Shown: piece after piece, positions 25,964-35,705 of the stretch
Layout of the letters: every line of letters begins with the position of its first letter
Numbering within the stretch: the stretch's first letter is position 1
NCBI GenBank assembly: GCA_903918755.1
Contig: CAIXFN010000110.1
Location: 104,436 to 168,435, forward strand
DNA length: 64,000 bases
From: an uncultured Pedosphaera sp.
Lineage (GTDB): Bacteria > Verrucomicrobiota > Verrucomicrobiia > Limisphaerales > Pedosphaeraceae
Direction of reading: 5' to 3'
Translations under genes and position numbers: made by a program
Notes under the pieces: model-generated
Seen by the model: only the letters and a program-made list of their open reading frames with translations
The model's database searches: none
What the model was told of the DNA's origin: nothing

Positions 25964-27487
25964 TCACTTCATCCCAACCTGATCTTCGGGATAAATATAT
26001 TGGTAGCTCACGAAGGCCACCTTCTTGCTGTCCGGCGACCAGGACGGCACATTAATGGTGCCCTGACCACCGAATAGCTTGGCCAGGGTCTGCACCGGGC
26101 CACCTCCTACCGGCAACATCCGCAGGACGACATCCTGATTTTCCGGATGGCCTTTGACGTCCTTGGAATAGGCCAGATACGCAATCCATTTGCCATCGGG
26201 AGAGAGGTGGGGAAACCAGTTGTTGAATTCATCCGCCGTCACCTGCTCCTGCTCGCTCCCGTCCGCTTTCATCCGCCAGATTTGCATCGTTCCAGCACGC
26301 TCCGAATTGAAATAAATGTATTTGCCGTCCGTGGAATATTCGGGACCGTCATCCAATCCCTTCGCCGTGGTCAACCGGTGCTCCTCGCCCCCCTCCACAC
26401 TGATGGTGTAGATGTCAAACTCAGTATTGCGCTCGCCGCAGAACGCCAGCGTCTTGCCATCCGGCGACCAACCGTGCCAGTACGACGGCCCGTTGAGGGT
26501 GATCCGCCGCGGGGATCCTCCGGCTGCCGGCAGGACGTAAATCAAGGATTTGCGTTCCTGCGACTGATCACTGATGGCCAACAGCGTCCCATCGGGCGAC
26601 AGCCCATGATCATTGTTGCAGCGCGTGGCAAATCCAGTATCGATGGGTTCGGGTGTTCCACCCGTCGCCGGCATTTTGAACAAGTGTCCCTTGCTGTTGT
26701 AAATCAAGGACTTGCCGTCCCGGGTCCAGTTCGGCGCTTCGATCCGGTTCGTGGTGTAAAAAATCGCCCGCCGGTCCTTCGAACCAATCGGGATGGTTTC
26801 CAGCGTGCTGGCCACGGCCTGGGTCACTCCGGCATTCACCACTGGCGTCGTCAGGACCACCTTGGAAAACACCGCCGTTTCCGTCACCTGATCGTCGTGA
26901 GCACATACCGCTAGGCCCACGTAGTAAGGTTCCCGCAAATGAAGGCGGAAGGAACCGCCCGCTGGATGCAGGGATTCGCCCGCCCCCGCCACCGACATGG
27001 AAACGTATTCCCCATGCTTTTCCAACCGCACGCGTTGCGGCCCGGCCACACTCGACTGGATCTCGTGCGTCAAATCCCCCGTCGTTTCGCGATATTGCAA
27101 GGAAGTCAGCCCATCCCCGTGCACCGCCACATCCGCGTAAGCCGAGCGCGAATCCAGATCCTGGCGGAACATGAGGCAGGCCTTGCGGTGGGCATTGCCA
27201 CCCGCCTTCGGCCAGGTGATCTCCGCCGCCAGGGTTCGATCCCCCGAGACCTTGGTCCACACAAAATGCATCGCATCATTGGTGAACCACATATTGCCGC
27301 CTCCCCCGGTTACGGCGTAGGTCCCCGGCTCCGCAGCAAACACAACGGACCCGGGTTTGCCGACCACCCCGACATCACCCGCCCCTTCAAAAATACCAGG
27401 ATCGGCCGCCTGCCCCAAAAGCGGGAAGAGCACCCCGCCCAGCCCCAGGCAAATGACCAAGCTAAAAAGGCGGGGTGCGGCTTTCAT
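25964..27487 (-). CDS. Exported TolB-like (PD40) propeller protein
   Basis: 507 residues. A signal peptide (about 1-27) precedes a jelly-roll/concanavalin-like N-terminal domain (about 40-225; [21 protein letters not shown]1349-like). A C-terminal propeller with WD40-like PD40 repeats follows (about 240-500; [48 protein letters not shown]). TolB-type propellers bind ligands or partner proteins in the periplasm. It sits directly upstream of folA and downstream of a TIM-barrel gene on the same strand. Confidence 0.85.
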   Translation of the reverse strand: MKAAPRLFSLVICLGLGGVLFPLLGQAADPGIFEGAGDVGVVGKPGSVVFAAEPGTYAVTGGGGNMWFTNDAMHFVWTKVSGDRTLAAEITWPKAGGNAHRKACLMFRQDLDSRSAYADVAVHGDGLTSLQYRETTGDLTHEIQSSVAGPQRVRLEKHGEYVSMSVAGAGESLHPAGGSFRLHLREPYYVGLAVCAHDDQVTETAVFSKVVLTTPVVNAGVTQAVASTLETIPIGSKDRRAIFYTTNRIEAPNWTRDGKSLIYNSKGHLFKMPATGGTPEPIDTGFATRCNNDHGLSPDGTLLAISDQSQERKSLIYVLPAAGGSPRRITLNGPSYWHGWSPDGKTLAFCGERNTEFDIYTISVEGGEEHRLTTAKGLDDGPEYSTDGKYIYFNSERAGTMQIWRMKADGSEQEQVTADEFNNWFPHLSPDGKWIAYLAYSKDVKGHPENQDVVLRMLPVGGGPVQTLAKLFGGQGTINVPSWSPDSKKVAFVSYQYIYPEDQVGMK

Positions 27488-27517
27488 AATCGTGTTCGGT
27501 CGCGCGACAATTTGCGC

Positions 27518-28399
27518 TCAGAATTTGATCTGGCCCAAATACTTCAAGCTTTCGGGGATTTGCTGCTCGGACACCGGCGACTCATCCTCGATGAAGTAAA
27601 ATTTGACACCGTTCTTCCGGGCTTCCTTCAAGGCCGCCGGCAGATTGATCTTCCCCGCCCCCAGCGCGGCATCATTGGTCACGTCCGTATGCCCGGTCAG
27701 CAGGCCCGTGGGGGTGCTCGACTTCATGTCCTTCAGGTGCATCAATTCCCAACGGTTGGGATATTTCGCCAGCAATTTGACGGGGTCCTGGCCGGGGTGG
27801 ACGATCCAGAAAATGTCCATCTGGTAGTGCACGAATTCCGGCTTGGTCTCGGCAAACAGCAAATCCAGCAAAGTCCCGTCGCCGAATGGTTGGAATTCAA
27901 AACCATGAACGTGATAGAAGAAATGGATGCCTTCCTTCGCCAGAACTTCGCCGGCTTTGTTGAACACCGCAATCGCCTCGCGACAGGTCTTTTCATTGAA
28001 CGGGTCGGAGTGCGGAATCCAGGCGCACCCGGCATATTTCAAACCCAGCGCCTTGGCATCCCGCGCCACCTGGTCCGGATGATCCCGGTACAGTTCATAG
28101 CTGAAATGCCCGCTGATCGCCTGCAGACCATGCGACGCCAGTTCCGTCTTGAACTTTTCCGGCGTCAAACCATACGTGCCGGCCAATTCGACGTATTTCA
28201 CGCCCCAGCTCTGCACCTTCGCCAGGGTGCCGGGGACATCCTTCCCGAACTGCTCCCGCAGGCTGTAAAGTTGCAACCCGATCGGCCCTTTGAAACTCGG
28301 TCCGATCCCCGCATCGGCGGCGCTCGCCACCGGTGAACTTCCCCACGCCAATGCCAGCAGACAGGCGCACGACCGCAAAAACTGGAGGTTGATTTTCAT
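27518..28399 (-). CDS. Exported sugar phosphate isomerase/epimerase-type TIM barrel
   Basis: 293 residues with a signal peptide (about 1-27). Family signatures of the xylose-isomerase-like TIM barrel: IGLQLYSLREQFG, KYVELAGTYG, HVHGFEFQPF and QMDIFWIVHPGQDP, with conserved His/Glu/Asp metal ligands. It resembles the second such protein at 13.6 kb but uses a Sec rather than a Tat signal. It heads a three-gene minus-strand group with the TolB-like protein and folA. Confidence 0.87.
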   Translation of the reverse strand: MKINLQFLRSCACLLALAWGSSPVASAADAGIGPSFKGPIGLQLYSLREQFGKDVPGTLAKVQSWGVKYVELAGTYGLTPEKFKTELASHGLQAISGHFSYELYRDHPDQVARDAKALGLKYAGCAWIPHSDPFNEKTCREAIAVFNKAGEVLAKEGIHFFYHVHGFEFQPFGDGTLLDLLFAETKPEFVHYQMDIFWIVHPGQDPVKLLAKYPNRWELMHLKDMKSSTPTGLLTGHTDVTNDAALGAGKINLPAALKEARKNGVKFYFIEDESPVSEQQIPESLKYLGQIKF

Positions 28400-28580
28400 G
28401 CTCGGAACCTACCATGCCACTCCCCTCAATGGGAAGTCGGGATTTATTGCCGCCCGCGTCGCCGCCGGGCTCTGTCCCTGCACTCTTTCCGCAAAAATCC
28501 ACCCCCGCAACATAATTTTGTGCTATTATACCATCGACCCGGTCCTTCCTGCTTCACTCGGGGGCCCGGGGCCTGAATTC

Positions 28581-29336
28581 ATGAAACTGCTGGCGTTCTT
28601 GCTCTGCTCGGTCATCTGCGCCTGCCCCGATGAGGGTGCTGCCCAAGTCATCGTACATTACCGACGGCATCCCGCGCATCCGGCACCGGCCGCCCACCAC
28701 CCCGCCGCCACCAATGCCCCACCGGTGAACCATGACGCAGAAACCATCGCCCAAGTCCATTACTACCAGAAGCTTTTCGTCCCCACGGATCCCTGGCGGA
28801 TTCTGCACGGCGCCACCAACTACGCCAAGGGACCCGAATGGTTCCAGTTTGAAGGTCGCGTCCTGCAGGTGACCACGGCCGGGATTCTGTTGGATGGTTG
28901 GTTCGCAGAACCTTTGGCCTATCAATTGCCAGCCGGCCCCCCGGCAAACCGGCACTTCCTGCTCGAAAACTACCCCCACCCCGTCAGCCCCGGCCAGATC
29001 CTTTCCCGCGTCCAATCGCTCGTCGCCCACCATGGCGAATCCGGTGGAGCCATCCCGCGCCTTGATTACGGTCTGGTGTGGACCGGTGTGCCCGTCCTGA
29101 CGGCGGCGGAGGCCGCCGAAGCCCGGACGGAACGCGAGGCCAAGGTGCTCGCCTACCAGCAGGAACTCGCCGCCAAGGGGGATCTATACGGTCAATACAA
29201 AATGGGGATGCGCTACCTCAAAGGGGACGGCGTCCCCCGGGATCTGGCCCGCGCGCGTGCGCTCCTCGAAAGTGCCGCCGCCCAGGGCAGCCCCTCGGCC
29301 ATCGCCGCGCTCAAGGACCTCGACGAGCCGCCGTAA
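28581..29336 (+). CDS. Exported Sel1-repeat protein
   Basis: 251 residues from the ATG at 28581. A signal peptide (about 1-20) is followed by a histidine/proline/alanine-rich stretch (28-55), a small beta-rich region, and one Sel1-like repeat near the C-terminus (YGQYKMGMRYLKGDGVPRDL, ARALLESAAAQG). Sel1 repeats mediate protein-protein contacts. Upstream an extended -10-like TGCTATTAT is visible about 40 bases before the ATG, but no -35 partner is clear. Function unknown. Confidence 0.72.
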   Translation: MKLLAFLLCSVICACPDEGAAQVIVHYRRHPAHPAPAAHHPAATNAPPVNHDAETIAQVHYYQKLFVPTDPWRILHGATNYAKGPEWFQFEGRVLQVTTAGILLDGWFAEPLAYQLPAGPPANRHFLLENYPHPVSPGQILSRVQSLVAHHGESGGAIPRLDYGLVWTGVPVLTAAEAAEARTEREAKVLAYQQELAAKGDLYGQYKMGMRYLKGDGVPRDLARARALLESAAAQGSPSAIAALKDLDEPP

Positions 29337-29383
29337 ACCAGGGGGTTGCGCCCCGCACCCCCACCCCTTAGGTTGGCGGTGCC

Positions 29384-30673
29384 ATGAAAACCGGGCGTAA
29401 ACAAATCGTCGTGCTGGGGGCGGGCTTTGGCGGGCTGGAATTTTGCAAGCAGCTCGGCCACCCCGACGCGGACATCACCCTCATCGACCGCCAGAATCAT
29501 CACCTCTTCCAACCCCTGCTCTACCAGGTGGCAACCGCCGGACTGTCCGCGACGGACATCGCCCAGCCCATCCGCTCCATCCTTGCCCATTTGCCCCAGG
29601 TCACCGTCCTCCTGGATGAAGTCACCGGCTTCCGCCTCGCGGAAAAGCAGGTCATCCTGGGCGACCACACCCGCAGTTACGATTACCTGGTGATCGCGCT
29701 TGGCGGCTGCACGAGCTATTTCGGCCACCCCGAATGGGAGCGCTTTGCCCCGGGCTTGAAATCACTCCAGGACGCCCTCCAAATCCGGAATCGCATCCTA
29801 CTCGCGTTCGAACAGGCGGAGTCGGACGTCACCCCCGAACGGCACTCCCGCTTATTGACCATCGTGGTGATCGGCGGGGGCCCCACCGGGGTCGAGTTGG
29901 CCGGAGCTTGCGCGGAACTTTGCCGCCACGTGTTGCAGACGGACTTCCGCCACATCCACACCCGCGAAACCCATATCATCCTGTTGGAAGCCGCCCCGCG
30001 CATCCTCGCCCATCTTCCGCCGGAACTCTCCGCCAGCGCCCGCCGGCAATTGGAGGCCCTCGGCGTCCAGGTGCGCACGGACACCAAGGTCAAGGCCATC
30101 ACCGCGGATTGCGTGGAACTGGAGACCGGTGAAATCATCCGCGCCCGCACCATACTCTGGGGCGCGGGCGTGGCCGCCAACCCGCTCACCCGGCAACTGG
30201 GCGTCCCCCTGGATCGCGCCGGGCGTATCCAGGTGAACCCGGACCGCACCCTCCCCGGGCACCCCGAAGTGTTCGCCATTGGCGATCTGGCGGCCGTGCT
30301 CACGCCCGAAGGCACCCCCGTCCCCGGGGTATCACCCGCCGCCATCCAAATGGCGCGGCATGTCGCCGGAATCATCGGAGATGAATTGGCCGGCCACCAT
30401 CTCCACGCCCCGCGCCAGCCATTTCACTATCATGACAAGGGCACGATGGCCACCATCGGCCGATCGGCCGCCGTCGCCAAAATCGGCCGCCTGGAATTCT
30501 CCGGCTTCCCCGCCTGGCTGGCCTGGCTCGGCGTTCACCTATTGTTCCTGGTCGGATTTCGCAACAAGGTGACCGTGCTGTTCCAGTGGTTTTACTCCTA
30601 TCTCACCTACAAACGTGGCGCCCGCATCATCACCCAACTGCCGCCCCCACCGGGACCGCCCCCGGCCGGTTGA
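29384..30673 (+). CDS. ndh: Type II NADH dehydrogenase-like FAD oxidoreductase
   Basis: 429 residues. The N-terminal Rossmann motif VVLGAGFGGLEF binds FAD, a second (VVIGGGPTGVELAGA, about 165-180) binds NADH, and FAIGDLA near 300 completes the FAD site. YQVATAGLSATDIAQPIRS is typical of bacterial NDH-2. The C-terminus carries a hydrophobic stretch (LAWLGVHLLFLVGFRNKV) for membrane association. It oxidises NADH and reduces quinone without proton pumping. Starts 47 bases after the Sel1 gene. Confidence 0.9.
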   Translation: MKTGRKQIVVLGAGFGGLEFCKQLGHPDADITLIDRQNHHLFQPLLYQVATAGLSATDIAQPIRSILAHLPQVTVLLDEVTGFRLAEKQVILGDHTRSYDYLVIALGGCTSYFGHPEWERFAPGLKSLQDALQIRNRILLAFEQAESDVTPERHSRLLTIVVIGGGPTGVELAGACAELCRHVLQTDFRHIHTRETHIILLEAAPRILAHLPPELSASARRQLEALGVQVRTDTKVKAITADCVELETGEIIRARTILWGAGVAANPLTRQLGVPLDRAGRIQVNPDRTLPGHPEVFAIGDLAAVLTPEGTPVPGVSPAAIQMARHVAGIIGDELAGHHLHAPRQPFHYHDKGTMATIGRSAAVAKIGRLEFSGFPAWLAWLGVHLLFLVGFRNKVTVLFQWFYSYLTYKRGARIITQLPPPPGPPPAG

Positions 30674-30695
30674 AATCTGCTGCTTCGCCACTGCC

Positions 30696-31994
30696 CTAGG
30701 GCGCTTTGGTCCCGGAACCAAGGCGCCACAAGTGCCCCTCCGACCGCATCAAGATCGCGTTGTCAACCACCGCGCACGAAGCCAGAGTCCGCTCGCCCAA
30801 TTCATTCTTCGCCAGCAATTCAAATTTCCGCCCGGCCCGCACCACGTACCCCACTCCCGTTTCGCTCAAAAAATAAATTCGCCCCTCCGCATAAAATGGC
30901 GACGCGGAGAAATCCCCGCCCAAACGCTCGCTCCAAATCACCTCGCCCGAAACGGCGTCCAAACAAGTGGCAATCCCCCCATCGGAAACAAAATACAATT
31001 CCTGGTCCACCGCCAGCAGTGACGGCGTCATCGGCACGCCCTTACCTACCTTCCATTTCACCTTCGAATCCGTCACATCGCCCCGCGCGCCTTCCGGGTC
31101 GATGGCCAGAAGATAGGCACGATCAAAGCCGGTGGCGATATACAGCAAGCCATGCGCATAAACCGGTCGCGGCACCACGGAATAACCCTCACCGTAACGC
31201 ACCTTCCAAAATTCCCGGCCATCCGCCGGATCGTAAGCCGCCACAAATCCGCTGCCCGGCAGAATGACTTGCCGCGCGCCCCCCACATCAATCGCGAGCG
31301 GAGTGCAGAAGGAAAACTTGCTCTTCGCGCTGGTATTACGGGCCACCCGCCAGCGGATTTCCCCCGTGCGGGCATCCAACGCCACGACGAACGGATCCTT
31401 GGCCCCATCGCAACTGAAAATCAAATTGTCTCCCACGAGCGCGGGCGACCCGCCATTCCCATGGATGGGCGGATAATTCAAAGTGGTTTGCCGCCACAGC
31501 ACCTTGCCGGACAGATCCAGCGCCGCCGTGCCCAGGTGCCCGAAATGAACATACAACCGCCCCCCGTCCAGAATCGGCGTGGCGCTGCATTGCGAATTCT
31601 TCTGGTGCCGCACCCCCGCCGGACCAGGTTCCGGCCGGATGACTTCCTTGTCCAGCAACACCTTTCCCGTGCCCGCATCGAGAAAGTAAACCCGCAGCGA
31701 AATCCCGTCTCCGCTCGCGTCCGGCACCGCCGCGGTCAGGTAAACCACCCCTTGCCCCACCACCGGCGAAGACCATCCGTTCCCCGGCACGGCTACCTGC
31801 CAGACCACGTTGCTGGTAGTCGACCAGTTCACCGGCAGATTGGTGGCCGAAGAAAGCCCCTGGCGCGTCGGCCCGCGAAACTCCGGCCAGATGTCGGCCC
31901 CGGCACCCTCCGCCGTAAACCGCCCGCCCAGCATCAGCAGCATCGCCCCCCACCCACCCCATTTTCGCACCGCGATCATTTTGGTCGGATTCAT
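30696..31994 (-). CDS. PQQ-repeat (BamB-like) outer propeller protein
   Basis: 432 residues with a probable signal peptide (about 1-30) and a seven- or eight-bladed PQQ-type beta-propeller. Blade motifs such as WPEFRGPTRQGLS (a planctomycete/Verrucomicrobia signature), GNGGSPALVGDNLIF, VVALDARTGEIRW, VSGEVIWSERL and GRIYFLSETG are visible. PQQ-dehydrogenase catalytic residues are not evident. It belongs to the large PVC family of exported propellers of unknown ligand. It ends close to the convergent NADH dehydrogenase gene. Confidence 0.85.
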   Translation of the reverse strand: MNPTKMIAVRKWGGWGAMLLMLGGRFTAEGAGADIWPEFRGPTRQGLSSATNLPVNWSTTSNVVWQVAVPGNGWSSPVVGQGVVYLTAAVPDASGDGISLRVYFLDAGTGKVLLDKEVIRPEPGPAGVRHQKNSQCSATPILDGGRLYVHFGHLGTAALDLSGKVLWRQTTLNYPPIHGNGGSPALVGDNLIFSCDGAKDPFVVALDARTGEIRWRVARNTSAKSKFSFCTPLAIDVGGARQVILPGSGFVAAYDPADGREFWKVRYGEGYSVVPRPVYAHGLLYIATGFDRAYLLAIDPEGARGDVTDSKVKWKVGKGVPMTPSLLAVDQELYFVSDGGIATCLDAVSGEVIWSERLGGDFSASPFYAEGRIYFLSETGVGYVVRAGRKFELLAKNELGERTLASCAVVDNAILMRSEGHLWRLGSGTKAP

Positions 31995-32013
31995 GACAAA
32001 TCAGGTTGGCAGT

Positions 32014-33585
32014 CTATTTGGCCAATTCCACGCACCGGGTTTCGCGGATCACCGTGATCCGGATCTGGCCTGGGTATTGCAGTTGACTTTCGATCTTGAG
32101 TGCCACATTGCGCGCCAGCGCCTGGGCTTGCTCGTCAGTCACCTGTTCCGGTTGCACCAGCACCCGCAATTCCCGACCCGCCTGGGCGGCAAAACACTTG
32201 TCCACTCCGGGGAAGGTCAGCGCGATCTTTTCCAGATCCTGCACCCGCTTCAAATATGTGGCCATGCTCTCCGAGCGCGCGCCCGGACGGGAAGCGCTGA
32301 TCGCATCTGCCGCACTGACCAAAATCCCCCAGGGCCCGATGGGCGGCACATCATTATGGTGGGAAGCCACCCCGTTGATCACCTCATCCGATTCACCGTG
32401 ACGCTTGACCAATTCCGCGCCCACCGTCGCATGCGGTCCTTCGATTTCGTGGCTCACCGCTTTGCCAATGTCATGCAGCAGCCCGGCCCGCTTCGCCAGC
32501 GCGATGTCCAATCCCAATTCCGCCGCCATCAACCCCGTCAACTGCGCCACTTCCACCGAATGACTCAAAACATTCTGGGAATAACTTAACCGGAAATGGA
32601 GCTTGCCCAGCAATTTGACGAGTTCCGGATGCACGGGCCCGATCCCGGTCTGCACCACCGCGTCTTCGCCCAGCCGGATGATGGTCTCATCCATCTCCTG
32701 GGTCACTTTGGCCACCACTTCCTCGATCCGGGTCGGGTGGATACGTCCGTCCAGGATCAACCGGGTCATCGCTTCCCGCGCAATTTCCCGCCGCACCGGG
32801 TCGAAGCCGGACAACACCACCGCATTGGGGGTGTCGTCAATCAGCACGGTGATCCCCGTGGCGGATTCAAAGGCCCGGATATTTCTCCCGTCGCGGCCTA
32901 TAATCCGGCCTTTCATGTCTTCCCCTTGCAGGGCGATCGTGGCGGTGGTCGTCTCAAAAGTGTGTTCCCCGGCATAACGTTGAATCGCCACGCTGATAAT
33001 CTGGCGGGCCTTTTCCTCGGCCCGGGTCCGGGCTTCCTCCACGATATGCCGCGCCAGGTTGCCGGCATCCCGGGAGGCTTCCAACTCGATTTCCTTCAGA
33101 AACTGCGCCCGGGCCTCCGCCGGCGTGAGATGGGAGATCGCTTCCAATTGCTGCAACCGGTCACGGGTGATCTGGTCCAGTTCCTTCTGTTGGGCGGTTA
33201 CCGCTGCTCCCTGCCGTTGCAACTCGGCCTTTTGCTCCCGCAATCCCTTCTCGGACGCCACCAATCCTTCCAACTGCGCGTTCACCAAGGCCTCCCGCTC
33301 GCTCAAGCGCCGCTCAATTTCCACCCGCTCCCGCCGCCGCTCGGCAAAAGACTGCTCGGTTTGCTCCCGGATTTTCTGGGCTTCTTCCCCGGCCGCCAGC
33401 CGGGCATCCCGGAGCAGGGCTTCCGCCTCGCGCTTCGCGATCTCGAGTTTTGCGTCCGCCTCGCGCATCCGCGCCTCCCGCCCCGTGCGGTCTTTCCACC
33501 AGAGCAGCGCAAAACAGGCCGCCGCCCCCACCAGTACCCCTACGCCTCCTTCAGTATAAATGTCCGCCAGCCAAATCATTATCAT
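32014..33585 (-). CDS. rny: Ribonuclease Y
   Basis: 523 residues from the ATG at 33585, fixed by its four-base overlap with the fthC stop. An N-terminal membrane helix (about 10-28) leads into a long coiled coil (30-190). A KH domain follows (about 205-270; GEDMKGRIIGRDGRNIRAFE), then an HD domain with HDIGKA (H371). RNase Y is a membrane-bound endonuclease that initiates mRNA decay. Third gene in the coupled rarA-fthC-rny set. Confidence 0.96.
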   Translation of the reverse strand: MIMIWLADIYTEGGVGVLVGAAACFALLWWKDRTGREARMREADAKLEIAKREAEALLRDARLAAGEEAQKIREQTEQSFAERRRERVEIERRLSEREALVNAQLEGLVASEKGLREQKAELQRQGAAVTAQQKELDQITRDRLQQLEAISHLTPAEARAQFLKEIELEASRDAGNLARHIVEEARTRAEEKARQIISVAIQRYAGEHTFETTTATIALQGEDMKGRIIGRDGRNIRAFESATGITVLIDDTPNAVVLSGFDPVRREIAREAMTRLILDGRIHPTRIEEVVAKVTQEMDETIIRLGEDAVVQTGIGPVHPELVKLLGKLHFRLSYSQNVLSHSVEVAQLTGLMAAELGLDIALAKRAGLLHDIGKAVSHEIEGPHATVGAELVKRHGESDEVINGVASHHNDVPPIGPWGILVSAADAISASRPGARSESMATYLKRVQDLEKIALTFPGVDKCFAAQAGRELRVLVQPEQVTDEQAQALARNVALKIESQLQYPGQIRITVIRETRCVELAK

Positions 33586-34193
33586 GTCGCGCGTATCGCT
33601 CGGGTTTGCTGCCAGTGTGTTGGCGTTAAAAGCCAATCCATCCGGATATCATGCGGTGCCACGGGCACCTGTTTCACGATTTGCTCGTTAAAAGCCACCC
33701 CGCAAGTCGGGCCGGCTATTGTGGCCAGCAACCGGTCATAATACCCTTTGCCCCGCCCCAGCCGCCACCCGTCAAGGTCGAATGCTACCCCGGGAACCAG
33801 GATCAAGTCCAGCCGGTTTAATCCCGGCCCCCCCCCCACCGGCTCCCGCACGCCATAGCGCCCCACCCGCGTGTCCCGCACCAAATCATGCACGCGACCT
33901 ACCTCATACTGTTGTTTGGCCGCATCAAACCGGGGTAACCAGACGGCCTTGCCCAGCGCCAGCGCCGTTTCCACCAGCGGCCAGACGTCCAGTTCGTCCG
34001 GCAAGGGGGCATAAAAAAGCACCGCGCGCGCGGCCTGCCACAGCGCCGCCCCGCGCAAGCGCTCCCCCGCCGCCGCCGCTGCCGCCGCCCGCTCGGTTGC
34101 TCCGAGCTTTTTCAAATTCTCCCGCACTTGCGCGCGCAGGACTGCTTTCGCCGCCAAACCGGCCGCTTCCGGCAAAGGAGTTTCCCTCGTCAT
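33582..34193 (-). CDS. 5-formyltetrahydrofolate cyclo-ligase
   Basis: 203 residues from the ATG at 34193, which overlaps the rarA stop (ATGA). The family motifs are RYGVREPVGG for the folate site and LGRGKGYYDRLLA for the ATP/Mg site near the C-terminus. It converts 5-formyl-THF to 5,10-methenyl-THF using ATP. Many genomes link this gene to rny or to 6S RNA; here it lies between rarA and rny. Confidence 0.93.
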   Translation of the reverse strand: MTRETPLPEAAGLAAKAVLRAQVRENLKKLGATERAAAAAAAGERLRGAALWQAARAVLFYAPLPDELDVWPLVETALALGKAVWLPRFDAAKQQYEVGRVHDLVRDTRVGRYGVREPVGGGPGLNRLDLILVPGVAFDLDGWRLGRGKGYYDRLLATIAGPTCGVAFNEQIVKQVPVAPHDIRMDWLLTPTHWQQTRAIRAT

Positions 34194-35572
34194 GGCTTTT
34201 TCCGGGATGCCGCCAGTTGGGCCCGCCATTTCTCGACCCGTTCCTTGATCTTCTTCTCCACCCCCTGCTCGGTCGGCTGATAATAGTGCTTCTCCGCCCC
34301 GAGATAATCCTGCGCTGCAAAATGTCCCGGTTGATCATGCGCGTATTGATACCCCACCCCGTGCCCCAGCCGTTCCGCCCCGGCATAGTGCCCGTCCCGC
34401 AAATGCTCCGGCACCGCCAGCGTTCTCCCCGAGCGGACATCCGCCAACGCCGCATCGATCGCCACCATCGCGCTGTTGCTCTTGTGCGCCGTGGCGATGT
34501 AGATCGCCGCCTCCGCAATGGGAATCCGCGCTTCCGGCCAGCCCACAAACTCCGCCGCCTGATGCGCCGCCCCCGCCAGCACCAGGGCCATCGGATCCGC
34601 CAAACCCACATCTTCGGCCGCGCAAATCAGGATCCGCCGGCTGATGAACCGCGGGTCTTCCCCGGCGTGGATCATTTTGGCCAGCCAATACAGGGTGGCG
34701 TCCGGATCGCTGCCTCGCATGGACTTGATGAACGCCGAGATGGTGTCGTAATGCGCGTCCCCCTCCCCGTCATACACAATGGCCTTGCGCTGAATGCTTT
34801 GCTCCGCCACCGCCAGGTCGATCCGCACCACCCCGTCTGCCCCCGGTTCGGTGGTCAGGGCGGCGATTTCCAGGGAATTCAGCGCCTTCCGGGCATCGCC
34901 ATCGGACAGCCGGGCCAGATGCCCGAGCGCCGCCTCTTCCGCCGTGATTTTCAGGTAGCCCAACCCGCGCTCGGTATCCCCCAGCGCGCGCGCCAGCAAC
35001 TCCCGCAGTTCCACTTCGGAAAGTGGTCGCAGTTCAAAGATTTGCGACCGCGAAACCAGTGGTGAATTGACAAAAAAGAACGGGTTGTGGGTCGTGGCCC
35101 CGATCAATCGCACCACCCCGCTCTCCACATCCGGCAGCAGCACATCCTGTTGCGCCTTGTTAAACCGGTGAATCTCGTCGATGAACAGGATCGTGGATTG
35201 TCCGGTGTTCTCCCGCCGGTTCGCCGCGCCCGCCAACACCCGGCGCATATCCGCGACATTGGACTCCACCCCGCTCAACCGCTCAAACTTGCTCCGCGTT
35301 TGCCGCGCGATGATCTGGGCCAGCGAGGTCTTCCCCGTGCCGGGCGGGCCAAAAAAGATCAATGACTGGATCCGGTCCGCCTCAATCGCCCGCCGCAGCA
35401 ATTGCCCCGGTCCGAGGATATGGCTTTGCCCGGCATATTCCGCGAGATTCCTTGGCCGCATCCGCGCCGCCAAGGGCGCCTGCCGGAATGACTCCTCCCC
35501 GCCCCCTGCCCCGGAAGCTTCCGCCGTCGGTCCTTCCGCCCCCGCCTTCCCGAACAATTCTTCGCCTGCCAT
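34190..35572 (-). CDS. rarA: Replication-associated recombination protein A (RarA/MgsA)
   Basis: 460 residues from the ATG at 35572; a GTG at 35650 would add 26 residues. AAA+ ATPase with Walker A FFGPPGTGKTSLA (about residues 73-85), Walker B TILFIDEIHRFNKAQQD and sensor GATTHNPFF. The C-terminal MgsA helical domain carries SAFIKSMRGSDPDATLYWLA. It acts on stalled replication forks, exchanging clamp and SSB complexes. First gene of a coupled unit and divergent from serA. Confidence 0.95.
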   Translation of the reverse strand: MAGEELFGKAGAEGPTAEASGAGGGEESFRQAPLAARMRPRNLAEYAGQSHILGPGQLLRRAIEADRIQSLIFFGPPGTGKTSLAQIIARQTRSKFERLSGVESNVADMRRVLAGAANRRENTGQSTILFIDEIHRFNKAQQDVLLPDVESGVVRLIGATTHNPFFFVNSPLVSRSQIFELRPLSEVELRELLARALGDTERGLGYLKITAEEAALGHLARLSDGDARKALNSLEIAALTTEPGADGVVRIDLAVAEQSIQRKAIVYDGEGDAHYDTISAFIKSMRGSDPDATLYWLAKMIHAGEDPRFISRRILICAAEDVGLADPMALVLAGAAHQAAEFVGWPEARIPIAEAAIYIATAHKSNSAMVAIDAALADVRSGRTLAVPEHLRDGHYAGAERLGHGVGYQYAHDQPGHFAAQDYLGAEKHYYQPTEQGVEKKIKERVEKWRAQLAASRKKP

Positions 35573-35661
35573 TGATCCCAAAAGTAACCGCTCTGCCCCC
35601 ACTTCACAAAATGATAATTCATCCCCCTCCGCCCCGCCCTCCAAAATCACTTTTTGAGTAT

Positions 35662-35690
35662 TTGACCTGCCCCGGCCCTTTCCCTAGAAT
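35662..35690 (+). promoter_or_regulatory. Near-consensus sigma-70 promoter of serA
   Basis: TTGACC (35662-35667), a 17-base spacer and TAGAAT (35685-35690), each close to the housekeeping consensus. Transcription should start near 35697, leaving a leader of only about 9 bases before the serA ATG at 35706, so no Shine-Dalgarno site fits. Confidence 0.65.
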
Positions 35691-35705
35691 CCGCCCCTTG
35701 TCTTT

